Shown: one piece after another, positions 8,764 to 16,449 of the stretch
Position numbering within the stretch: the first letter of the stretch is position 1
How the letters are laid out: each line of letters starts with the position of its first letter
NCBI GenBank assembly: GCA_016550395.1
Contig: JABXGY010000180.1
Span: 1 to 32,924, forward strand
Direction of reading: 5' to 3'
DNA length: 32,924 nucleotides
Source: an archaeon
Lineage (GTDB): Archaea; Asgardarchaeota; Hermodarchaeia; Hermodarchaeales; Hermodarchaeaceae
Translations under genes and position numbers: made by a program
Notes under the pieces: generated by a model
Database searches by the model: none
Told to the model about the DNA's origin: nothing
The model's input: the letters and a program-made list of their open reading frames with translations, nothing else

Positions 8764-9942
8764 ATGTCTAAAATCGTATCAGTAACAGGCAACCATTCCG
8801 CCTCTTGGGCAGCACGAACAGCGATTCCAGCGGTAATTGCAGCTTATCCGATTACACCGCAAACTACTATCGTAGAGAAAATCGCTGAATTTGTGGAAAA
8901 TGGTGACTTAAAATCTGAATATGTGCGTGTTGAATCCGAACATAGCGCTATGGCTGCTTGTATTGGAGCTTCAGCTTTAGGGCTCCGTACCTTCACAGCA
9001 ACCTCGTCCCATGGCTTGGCTTTAATGCATGAAATGCTTCACTGGGCAGGTCGTGCACGATTGCCCGTAGTAATGCCAGTAGTTAATCGATCCCTAGGAC
9101 CACCCTGGAATATCTGGGTTGATCATTCAGATTCTATGGCCCAACGTGATACAGGATGGATTCAATTCTACGCTTCCAATAACCAAGAAGTCTATGATAC
9201 CGTTCTCATGCTATTTCGTTTATGCGAAGCCCCAAAAGTTTTGCTTCCAGGAATGGTGGCTTTAGATGCGTATATCCTTAGTCACACTTTCACTTCCATT
9301 GAAGTCTACGATCATGAAGAAATTACCGATTTTCTCCCATCCTATCACGCAGGGCATTGGAAGCTCGATCCAAAAGACCCTATGGCAACAGGAAATATTG
9401 CTGGACCTGAATATTACTATGAATTAAGCTACGCTATTCATGAAGGCTTTGAAGCCGCACGAAAAATGATCCCCAGAGTTGAAGCCGATTTCAAGAAACA
9501 CTTTGGTCGATTTCATGGCGGTTTCATTGACACGTACCAATGTGACGATGCGGAAGTCATTTTCATTGCCATGGGGACCATGGGTGAAGAAGCCCAACTT
9601 GCTGTCGAAGAGCTTCGAAATGAAGGAATTCGAGCAGGATCCGCTCGACTCCGTGTGTTCCGCCCATTTCCTGCGGAACAAATTCAAGCTCTCGCAAACA
9701 AAGCTAAAGCCTTTGTTGTTGTTGACCGAAGTCTTTCTTATGGACACCTGGGTGGTGCTGTCACAGAAATCCGTTCTGCCCTCTATCGAGGCGGTCAAAC
9801 TATTCCTGTTCAAGGCGTCATTGCTGGACTCGGTGGTCGAGACGTTAGCCACACTGACATTAAGAAATTGATACACCTCGGTTTTGACGCCGCCGATAAA
9901 GGCGAAGCAAAACCCGATATTTTCTATGGACTAAAAAGGTGA
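8764..9942 (+). CDS. porA: Pyruvate:ferredoxin oxidoreductase, alpha subunit
   Basis: The 392-residue subunit shows AAYPITPQTTIVEKIAEF near the N-terminus, the E-S-E-H-S-A-M segment, and GPPWNIWVDHSDSMAQRDTG. The last is characteristic of pyruvate-type (PorA) rather than 2-oxoglutarate-type alpha subunits. The C-terminal region has VVVDRSLSYGHLGG, the domain that contacts CoA. It binds substrate and the pyrimidine end of TPP. GGGTAAG upstream (8754-8760) may serve as the ribosome binding site. The beta subunit follows after 6 bases. Confidence 0.94.
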   Translation: MSKIVSVTGNHSASWAARTAIPAVIAAYPITPQTTIVEKIAEFVENGDLKSEYVRVESEHSAMAACIGASALGLRTFTATSSHGLALMHEMLHWAGRARLPVVMPVVNRSLGPPWNIWVDHSDSMAQRDTGWIQFYASNNQEVYDTVLMLFRLCEAPKVLLPGMVALDAYILSHTFTSIEVYDHEEITDFLPSYHAGHWKLDPKDPMATGNIAGPEYYYELSYAIHEGFEAARKMIPRVEADFKKHFGRFHGGFIDTYQCDDAEVIFIAMGTMGEEAQLAVEELRNEGIRAGSARLRVFRPFPAEQIQALANKAKAFVVVDRSLSYGHLGGAVTEIRSALYRGGQTIPVQGVIAGLGGRDVSHTDIKKLIHLGFDAADKGEAKPDIFYGLKR

Positions 9943-9948
9943 ACAAAA

Positions 9949-10857
9949 ATGGTAGCCATCAAAGAATTACCACGGGATGAATACATTGAACTTGGTCATG
10001 CTGCATGTGCAGGCTGTGGTGCAACCATTGCAATTCGCCATGCCCTAAAAGCACTCGGTGGCAACACTATTCTTACAGTTCCCGCTTGTTGCATGTCCGT
10101 CATCCAAGGACTATTCCCCAAAAATGCTCTCCATTTACCCGTCCTAAACACAGCCTTTGAAACAGCCGGAGCAGCAGCCTCTGGTATTGCTGCCGGCCTC
10201 AAGTTTATGGGCAAAGACAAAGATATCACCGTCATGGCTTGGGCTGGTGACGGGGGAACCTATGACATCGGTATCCAAGCCCTAAGCGGTGCTGCCGAAC
10301 GCCAGACTAACTTCATCTACACTTGTTACAACAATGAGAGCTATGGCAATACTGGTCAACAACGTTCTGGCGCTACTCCCTATGGTGCGTTTAGCACAAC
10401 TACACCAATTATCGGAAAACAAGAGCATCGTAAACCAATGGCGAGAATTATGGCGGAACACGGGATTCCGTATACGGCGTCAATTTCGGCGGCATATCCT
10501 CGATTGGTTTTTGAAACCTATTCCAAAGCCAAGGATATTGTTGGAACACGTTTCATTGAAGTACATGCGATGTGCCCAACGGGTTGGCGGTGTGCGACCT
10601 GGGACAGTATTAAATTTGGCAAACTAGCCGTTGAAACTGGTGTATGGATTATGTGGGAGAAGGAAGGAGATGAGTGGAGGTTTTTGGGTCGTAGTAAGCG
10701 AATTGCAGAGGGTAAGATAAAGCGGAAGCCGTTGATGGATTATTTGAAACCGCAGGGTCGGTTTCGGACGCTCATTAAAGATCCTGAACGTGTGAAGGAG
10801 TTTGTGCGTGGTATTGACCGTGAATGGGAGATTTTGAAAAATCGAGTTGGTTGTTAA
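9949..10857 (+). CDS. porB: Pyruvate:ferredoxin oxidoreductase, beta subunit
   Basis: The 302-residue TPP subunit has the cluster-binding start HAACAGCGATIAIRHAL and the TPP/Mg motif AWAGDGGTYDIGIQALSGA followed by CYNNESYGNTGQQRSG. Both are diagnostic for PorB. The third and fourth cluster cysteines are probably among C48/C49 (ACCMS) and the later MCPTGWRC. It completes the four-subunit complex of this operon. There is no separate kinase or regulatory gene in the operon. The next gene begins 77 bases downstream. Confidence 0.94.
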   Translation: MVAIKELPRDEYIELGHAACAGCGATIAIRHALKALGGNTILTVPACCMSVIQGLFPKNALHLPVLNTAFETAGAAASGIAAGLKFMGKDKDITVMAWAGDGGTYDIGIQALSGAAERQTNFIYTCYNNESYGNTGQQRSGATPYGAFSTTTPIIGKQEHRKPMARIMAEHGIPYTASISAAYPRLVFETYSKAKDIVGTRFIEVHAMCPTGWRCATWDSIKFGKLAVETGVWIMWEKEGDEWRFLGRSKRIAEGKIKRKPLMDYLKPQGRFRTLIKDPERVKEFVRGIDREWEILKNRVGC

Positions 10858-10934
10858 ATTACCGTTCTTGGTTTCTTGATATAGCATCCTTTTTGAAGCC
10901 GATGGAAATAAGGGTATGAAAGGTTGGTGTTAGA

Positions 10935-11309
10935 ATGACTCTGGAGTTTGTAGAAGAGTCTGTTGAGGTTGATGATCTTCGAATTAGTATTGCTGTGAGT
11001 CGTTTGGCAAATGGGACGTTGATGTTGGTAACTGATAGAGAACACCGGTTTGGAACTATTGCGATTGGCGTTCCGACGCCATTCGGAGAGTTGTCGCCAA
11101 CGGCTACTTCTTGTATGGTAGGAACGCGATTTCAGGCCGAGGTGCGGGCGATTGCAGATGTGGCTGCTCAAAAGTTGGGTGGAATTGTTGTTGTGAATTT
11201 CTTTTTATCACAAAAAAATGCTAGTAAAGTGGCGTCTGTGCTATCGGTAGTACGACAAGCAGTGTTGAATTTAGATAGTGAAGAGACTACTGCTATGAAT
11301 TTAGAGTGA
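10935..11309 (+). CDS. Small alpha/beta protein, possibly a PSMG4 (PAC4)-like proteasome assembly chaperone
   Basis: The 124-residue protein reads as strand, strand, loop, helix, strand, helix: VSRLANGTLMLVTD, then FGTIAIGVPTPFG, then TATSCMVGTRFQAEVRAIADVAAQKLGG, then IVVVNFFLSQ, then a final helix. This order resembles human PSMG4, which has RLxxxLxLWVG, LAVAM, TSLLGD, LAQRLARKTxKQVFVSYNL and a terminal helix. The match is by remembered pattern, not by search, and pairwise identity is low. If correct it would help 20S proteasome ring assembly; no proteasome gene is in this window. Another small-fold family of unknown function is the alternative. Confidence 0.45.
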   Translation: MTLEFVEESVEVDDLRISIAVSRLANGTLMLVTDREHRFGTIAIGVPTPFGELSPTATSCMVGTRFQAEVRAIADVAAQKLGGIVVVNFFLSQKNASKVASVLSVVRQAVLNLDSEETTAMNLE

Positions 11310-11368
11310 TTTCAAAGGTAATTTGAGCAGTAAAGTTATCTGTAATTGTAGAATAGTGTTCAACGGTT

Positions 11369-11375
11369 AAGGAGG
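11369..11375 (+). promoter_or_regulatory. Strong Shine-Dalgarno that fixes a TTG start
   Basis: AAGGAGG is complementary to the 3' end of archaeal 16S rRNA and lies 8 bases upstream of the TTG at 11384. It supports TTG initiation of the HD-domain gene over any later ATG. Confidence 0.75.
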
Positions 11376-11383
11376 TTTATAAT

Positions 11384-12646
11384 TTGGTTCGTCAAAGGTG
11401 GGGGTTCATCAAAGACCCCTTGTATGGTTATGTTGCAATTACCCCACTGGAAAAAAGTATTATCGATACCAGAGTTGTACAACGGTTACGCCGTTTACGG
11501 CAATTAGCTGGGGCGGAATTTGTCTATCCTGGTGCTAATCACACACGATTTGAACACAGCATAGGAGCAATGCATCTAGCAGGATTGATGGCGGAGAATA
11601 TCACAGATGATGAAGATGAAATACAGTCGTTACGATTAGCTGGATTATTACATGATATTGGCCATGGTCCCTTTAGTCATATTTTCGAAGAAATTTTGGT
11701 AAAGCAGGGACGGAGCCATGAGGATATAACCACTTGGTTAGTCCAAACTACAGAGCTAGCGGATATTTTGAAAGACGCGGGATTCGATACTGGTGATTTA
11801 AGCCAACTTGTTGTTGGAAAATTACAAAAGAAAACTAGAATGTTTCTCAACCAAGTTATTCGCAGTTCGGTAGATGCTGATAAATTAGATTATATTGTAC
11901 GTGACTCGTTCCATACTGGAGCCGAATACGGCAATGTTGACATTTTTCGGTTAATTTTTACTATTGAGCCATTTCAAGGGAATTTAGCTGTAAATACCAC
12001 GGCAATCACAACCTTGGAATCGTTCTTGATTGCACGAGTTTTGAGTTTTCGTAGCATCTATTATCATCGTGTATGCCGAGGGGTTCAACGAATGTTGGCT
12101 GACGCTCTGAAAGTGGCAGATGAAGAGCTAGGTTTATCAGCATTCAAAAAACCTAATGATTATCTAAATATGGATGACTATTCGGTTTGGACAGGTCTCA
12201 AGAAATGCAAGGCTTCAAGTCCCATTATTGAGCGCCTTGAGCGACGGGAATTACTCAAATGCGCATATACTGTTGAATCTCTTGTCCAGGATCATCCAAC
12301 AATCGATTTGTTAGATAAAGAAAGTGTCAGAAAACAAATAGAAGAAGAGATTGCAGCTAAGGCTAAAGTTGATGTTGATAAGGTCCATTTAGATTCGCCG
12401 ATTCTTCCTTCAGTACCATATCGTCATTCTGCTCAATTGGATCCGATGGAAATTCCTGGTTTTGCATATATTGGGAAAAAGAAAGTGGCAGTTGATATAG
12501 TGGAGTTATCTCGAGTTATTTCCTCGCTAAAGGGTTATCTTGATATTATTCGTGTTTATACGACTGCGCCTTTTCGCCAACGTGTAGGGAAAGCCGCTCA
12601 AGCAGTGCTAGGTGGTACCCCCTATGTTTCTGGAATATCAATGTAA
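11384..12646 (+). CDS. HD-domain phosphohydrolase (dNTPase/SAMHD1-like family)
   Basis: The 420-residue protein starts at TTG, chosen because an AAGGAGG Shine-Dalgarno at 11369-11375 sits 8 bases before it and the sequence DPLYGYV follows at once, as in this family. HD metal ligands are visible: H58 in TRFEHSIG, H90-D91 in LLHDIGHGPFSH, and D164 or D166 in SSVDADKLDYIVRDS. The family includes dNTP triphosphohydrolases and other nucleotide phosphohydrolases; the archaeal members are mostly uncharacterised. The C-terminal 150 residues are less familiar. The strong Shine-Dalgarno is unusual for this window, where most genes have weak or no such sites. Confidence 0.82.
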   Translation: MVRQRWGFIKDPLYGYVAITPLEKSIIDTRVVQRLRRLRQLAGAEFVYPGANHTRFEHSIGAMHLAGLMAENITDDEDEIQSLRLAGLLHDIGHGPFSHIFEEILVKQGRSHEDITTWLVQTTELADILKDAGFDTGDLSQLVVGKLQKKTRMFLNQVIRSSVDADKLDYIVRDSFHTGAEYGNVDIFRLIFTIEPFQGNLAVNTTAITTLESFLIARVLSFRSIYYHRVCRGVQRMLADALKVADEELGLSAFKKPNDYLNMDDYSVWTGLKKCKASSPIIERLERRELLKCAYTVESLVQDHPTIDLLDKESVRKQIEEEIAAKAKVDVDKVHLDSPILPSVPYRHSAQLDPMEIPGFAYIGKKKVAVDIVELSRVISSLKGYLDIIRVYTTAPFRQRVGKAAQAVLGGTPYVSGISM

Positions 12647-12709
12647 TCATCACTGTCAAATCCAGGAGAAAAATGTAATTTACCACCGTCTACGAATTCG
12701 AGGGGTTCT

Positions 12710-13753
12710 CTAAATAAAATCCATAAGGTCTAATTGTCGACGACGTTGAGGTTCAATTTGCTTCACATTTAATTTCTCAAGAACTGCGCCAAAAGTAACG
12801 GTATCTCCACAAGTGAGAAACACTGCTCGTGGTTTAGCCGCTTGCACATATTGAACTAATTGTTGAAAATCTGCGTGTGCTGATAGGGGAAATGCTCTGT
12901 CTACTTTTTTCAATGGATATAGTTGCGCCCATCCTGTTGCTGCGGCTCGAACATATTGATGCTTGAAAGTAGATTTTGGTGAACGCAGAATCTTTGAGGA
13001 AATGTATACGTAACCACCCTGACGCATTACTTCTCGTCCTTCCTCAGAGTGTTCATTGATGAATTCGAGGGGGATATCATACTTTCGATATATCTCACTG
13101 ACCTTTGCAATTGTCGAATCTACAACCACTGGTGCAGTAAGATAGGTATTTAATATTTGAATAATCTCCTGAGCTTTCCCCCGAGCATAGACTTGAAATG
13201 CGGGAATTTTTCCTTTGGTCAATTCATAACTGGTCCAATCGGCGATTTCGGCGTATACACGTTCGCGGGGTGGGAATACCGCATCGGGTCGCCCATAAGT
13301 TGCTTCCATTAATAGAACATCACATTGTATAGGATTCGCACCATTAACAGTTAAGGAGGAAGTGAGATTAAAATCACCAGTGTAAACAAGTCTTGCCCCA
13401 TTTTTTTCGAGAACAAATTGTGCTGCACCGAGCATATGACCAGCGGGGTGAACCTGTATTGACCCCCCATCTGTTAATGGAAATTCTTTACCTAACACAA
13501 TAGGGTGAAACTTTCTGGGCTTACCTCCAAGAGCTCTGTATATATCTAAAGTTGGAGGGGTCACAATTTTCTGAAGCGAGCTTTCGAACGCTGCAACATG
13601 ATCTGTATGTGCGTGCGAAATGCATGCAATCGTATTCTGTGAACGCCAATGCTTCTTAATTACAGTTGGATCAAACAAAAATCGTTCCTTACCCGCGCTA
13701 ATCACTAGGTTTCGTGAACTAACAAGCTTGAAATCAGATGAGGACTGCCACAT
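12710..13753 (-). CDS. Metallo-beta-lactamase-fold exonuclease-like protein (COG1236 type)
   Basis: The 347-residue protein has the metal motif HAHTDH at 47-52, HPAGHMLGAAQ around 112-122, YTGDFN around 137-142, and SAHADF near 292. These are the MBL and beta-CASP-like motifs of RNA/DNA processing nucleases. VYARGKAQEI matches the region found in the compact COG1236 proteins related to ligase-associated exonucleases. At 347 residues it is shorter than archaeal CPSF73 homologues, which carry KH domains and exceed 600 residues. Whether it acts on RNA or DNA is unknown. It is convergent with the HD gene (63-base gap). Confidence 0.8.
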   Translation of the reverse strand: MWQSSSDFKLVSSRNLVISAGKERFLFDPTVIKKHWRSQNTIACISHAHTDHVAAFESSLQKIVTPPTLDIYRALGGKPRKFHPIVLGKEFPLTDGGSIQVHPAGHMLGAAQFVLEKNGARLVYTGDFNLTSSLTVNGANPIQCDVLLMEATYGRPDAVFPPRERVYAEIADWTSYELTKGKIPAFQVYARGKAQEIIQILNTYLTAPVVVDSTIAKVSEIYRKYDIPLEFINEHSEEGREVMRQGGYVYISSKILRSPKSTFKHQYVRAAATGWAQLYPLKKVDRAFPLSAHADFQQLVQYVQAAKPRAVFLTCGDTVTFGAVLEKLNVKQIEPQRRRQLDLMDFI

Positions 13754-13848
13754 TCTTAGGTCCCATGTTATATATTAAGAGGAATTTACTATCAGCGGGA
13801 ATATGTATTTTCCTTAATTAAACCTATTAGAAACACTGCACCAAAAGG

Positions 13849-14046
13849 CTAGAGGGTTGGGAAGAAGAAGGCTAAAACTCCAAGTTGAGCTAATAGTACA
13901 ATAACCATTAGCGAAATTGAAATTATGAGAACTGTAATTGGACCCACTTTTATGCCTTCACTTGAATCAGCAAAGAACCGGATAAGTCCTGCTCCGGCCG
14001 CAGGCATTGGACCTTCAGATTGTCGTTTCTTTTTTGATTTTGGCAT
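13849..14046 (-). CDS. Sec61-beta / archaeal SecG subunit of the protein-conducting channel
   Basis: The 65-residue protein has a short basic N-terminus (MPKSKKKRQ), the characteristic PMPAAGAGLIRFF segment, and a single C-terminal membrane helix starting near KVGPITVLIISISL. This is the standard layout of archaeal Sec61-beta, the third subunit of the SecYE channel. The N-terminus faces the cytoplasm. It is divergent from serine hydroxymethyltransferase. Confidence 0.92.
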   Translation of the reverse strand: MPKSKKKRQSEGPMPAAGAGLIRFFADSSEGIKVGPITVLIISISLMVIVLLAQLGVLAFFFPTL

Positions 14047-14151
14047 ACAATCACGATATTGTAATTGTGTGGGATTCTTAAATCCTATCTGTTTTTAAGG
14101 TTTCTTGAATTAACAATCATCTCTGTCTAGTTGAAAATTCATGGGTAGATT
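14047..14151. promoter_or_regulatory. Divergent promoter region, Sec61-beta and glyA
   Basis: Two TATA-like sites are seen. For Sec61-beta, TTTAAG reads on the minus strand at 14082-14077, inside the near-palindrome 14072-14085, predicting an almost leaderless transcript. For glyA, TTTTTAAGG at 14092-14100 predicts a start near 14124 and a leader of about 28 bases. Assigned by eye. Confidence 0.4.
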
Positions 14152-15483
14152 ATGATGATTCCAGATGACCCCCGTTCAGCTTATGATAGGATTTTCTCAC
14201 TCCTAGAAAAGCACCATTCTTGGATGCGGGATACTATCAATCTAATTGCCTCTGAGAATGTTCACTCCCCCGCAGTTCGTGAAGCAATGCAAGTGGATTT
14301 CAGTGATCGCTATGCGGAGGGTTGGCCTGGTGAACGGGTATACGCTGGGACGAAATACATTGATGAGGTTGAGATTTTAGGTAACGAACTTACAAAAGAG
14401 CTGTTCCGAGCGGATTTTGCTGACGTTCGACCAATTAGTGGAGTACTAGCAAATCTAAGTATCCTCACAGCGTTTACTGAACCAGGCGACCGAATGATGT
14501 GTTTATCAATTCCGACTGGCGGTCATATTTCATCGGCTCGTCATCGTTTATGGGGTACAGCAGGTCGTGTGCGAGGCCTAAAGGTTCAGTATTTCAAGTA
14601 TGATGAATATGAGTTGAATATTGATGTTGATGCGACGATTCGGAAAATTGAACGTTTAAAGCAAAAAGGCAAGCATATTGACCTATTTATGTTTGGGGCA
14701 TCAGTGTTTCCGTTTCCTCAACCAATAGATGAGATTTCACAGGTTGCAAAGGAAAACGGTTCTTATGTGAACTATGATGCAGCGCATGTAGCGGGATTAG
14801 TTGCTTCCGATAATTTCCAAGATCCTCTTCGAGAAGGCGCAGATAGTCTCACATTCAGCACGCACAAAACTCTTCCAGGTCCTCAAGGAGGATGTATTGT
14901 TGCACATAAGCAATTTGCTGATCGCATTAAACGGGGTGTCTTTCCAGCACTCCATAGTAATCATCATCTACACCACGTTGCCGCGAAAGCTGTTGTGATG
15001 GCTGAAATGTTAGCATTTGGAAAAGAGTATAGCCAGCAAATCATTAAGAACGCTCAAGCCCTTGGACAAGCCTTATCAGAAGAAGGATTCAAGGTTCTTG
15101 CAGAACATAAGGGATTTACAAAATCACACGTTCTATTAATTGAAGTGGCAGATACCCCGCTTCGAAATGGACGCGCTGTAGAAGAGAAATTAGAAGCCGC
15201 AAATATCATCATCAACCGGAATCTACTTCCATGGGACAAACGCTTTGGTCGCGATTATATCCGCCCAGGTGGCATACGATTGGGGACTAGCGAAGTTACT
15301 CGGCTTGGTATGAAAGAACCGGAGATGAAACAAATAGCTGAATTCATGCGTAGAATTGTGTTTAACCAAGAAGCTTCAAACAAGGTTGCTAAAGATGTGG
15401 CTCAGTTTCGTAAAGAGTTTCAAAAGGTCTTTTACGCATTTGATACGACACGCGATGCTTATGATTATATCAAAATGCGATGA
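14152..15483 (+). CDS. glyA: Serine hydroxymethyltransferase
   Basis: The 443-residue enzyme has INLIASENVHSPAVREAM near the N-terminus, the segment DRYAEGWPGERVYAGTKYID, and the PLP site THKTLPGPQGG with Schiff-base lysine K239. It interconverts serine and glycine with a tetrahydropterin one-carbon carrier in the cytoplasm. The YAGTKYID variant resembles archaeal enzymes rather than bacterial ones (which read YYGGxxxxD), and the length suits archaeal forms. Two consecutive ATG codons open the frame, and either could be used. Confidence 0.93.
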   Translation: MMIPDDPRSAYDRIFSLLEKHHSWMRDTINLIASENVHSPAVREAMQVDFSDRYAEGWPGERVYAGTKYIDEVEILGNELTKELFRADFADVRPISGVLANLSILTAFTEPGDRMMCLSIPTGGHISSARHRLWGTAGRVRGLKVQYFKYDEYELNIDVDATIRKIERLKQKGKHIDLFMFGASVFPFPQPIDEISQVAKENGSYVNYDAAHVAGLVASDNFQDPLREGADSLTFSTHKTLPGPQGGCIVAHKQFADRIKRGVFPALHSNHHLHHVAAKAVVMAEMLAFGKEYSQQIIKNAQALGQALSEEGFKVLAEHKGFTKSHVLLIEVADTPLRNGRAVEEKLEAANIIINRNLLPWDKRFGRDYIRPGGIRLGTSEVTRLGMKEPEMKQIAEFMRRIVFNQEASNKVAKDVAQFRKEFQKVFYAFDTTRDAYDYIKMR

Positions 15484-15585
15484 AAATCAGATTAGCAACC
15501 CTTTTTAACCGTCTGCGCCCAATAACTTAAGGTTTTCAATATCATACTGTTTTGTCAATGATATTGCGCCTCGAGAGGCATTACT

Positions 15586-16431
15586 ATGAAAGTCAAAGAA
15601 GTGATGAAAACGGAATTTGCTCAGGCATCAGTTCCTGGTACTCGTGACACTGTACTCCAGATTATGTCAGATTATGGAAAAACAGCTATTCCTTTAGTGA
15701 AAAAGGATACTCAGGAGCTGGCGGGAATGGTATCACGTCTTGACTTGATGCGAAAAGCTGAGGAGGATCAATTAGCGCTATTAATGGATAGAAACCCACC
15801 CGTAATCTCTCAGACAAACGACGTTGAAGAGGCAGTTCGAATTCTTTTGGATAAGGGAATCCGACGACTAGCAGTAGTTGATTCAAAACGTCGCCTGAAG
15901 GGTATGATTACTGTCCATCAGATAATCCGAAAGATCATAAGCCTACAATATGCTGATGAGCTAATCACACCTTTTGTTGAGCGACAAGTAACGGCGGTTT
16001 GGGAGAATACACCTCTGAAAGCCGCGTATACAATTATGCGATTGGCTGCTACTGATGTTTTGCCTGTTATCTCAGATAAGGGGGACCTTGTGGGAATCAT
16101 CTCAGTGAGTGATATCATAAACTTAAGTGAGATTGTCCGTGAAAGCAGATCGACATCGTCCGCAGCAAGCGAAGGAACGGATTGGTCTTGGGACGCTACA
16201 ACTGTGCTCTATATTTCTACAAATGAATTACAGCTTCCAGATAAACCTGTATCAGAAGTGATGATAAGCGGAATCATTACCACTTACGAGCAGGCTACTA
16301 TTGGTGATGTAACTAAAATCATGCGTCGACATGATATTGATCAGCTCCCAGTCACCACTGCACAAGGTGAGCTAGTTGGTATCATTCGAGACAAAAATTT
16401 AATGAAAATTCTTTTACAAAAATCACCATAG
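15586..16431 (+). CDS. Protein with four CBS domains
   Basis: This 281-residue protein has nothing but CBS repeats. The repeat starts read VKEVMKTEF, LLMDRNPPVIS, VERQVTAVWE and VSEVMISGIIT. Each is followed by a segment of the form lPVvdxxGxLvGiIsxxDl. Two Bateman modules of two CBS domains each are therefore expected, and such modules usually bind adenine nucleotides. It is probably a cytoplasmic energy or ligand sensor; the partner is unknown. CTTTTTAACC at 15501-15510 may be its promoter element, giving a leader of about 50 bases. It is convergent with the PolD gene (18-base gap). Confidence 0.85.
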   Translation: MKVKEVMKTEFAQASVPGTRDTVLQIMSDYGKTAIPLVKKDTQELAGMVSRLDLMRKAEEDQLALLMDRNPPVISQTNDVEEAVRILLDKGIRRLAVVDSKRRLKGMITVHQIIRKIISLQYADELITPFVERQVTAVWENTPLKAAYTIMRLAATDVLPVISDKGDLVGIISVSDIINLSEIVRESRSTSSAASEGTDWSWDATTVLYISTNELQLPDKPVSEVMISGIITTYEQATIGDVTKIMRRHDIDQLPVTTAQGELVGIIRDKNLMKILLQKSP

Positions 16432-16449
16432 CGTGTAATCTGAGTAACG

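Noticed and set aside
9424..9876. Long frames on both strands (150 and 130 codons) inside porA
   Set aside because: They lie entirely within porA, which has clear family motifs throughout. Their translations are low-complexity shadows.
7869..10857. 2-oxoglutarate or branched-chain ketoacid oxidoreductase for the POR operon
   Set aside because: The alpha subunit segment GPPWNIWVDHSDSMAQRDTG and separate gamma and delta genes fit the pyruvate enzyme.
12710..13753. Archaeal CPSF73 (FttA) for the MBL protein
   Set aside because: It lacks the N-terminal KH domains and is about half the length.
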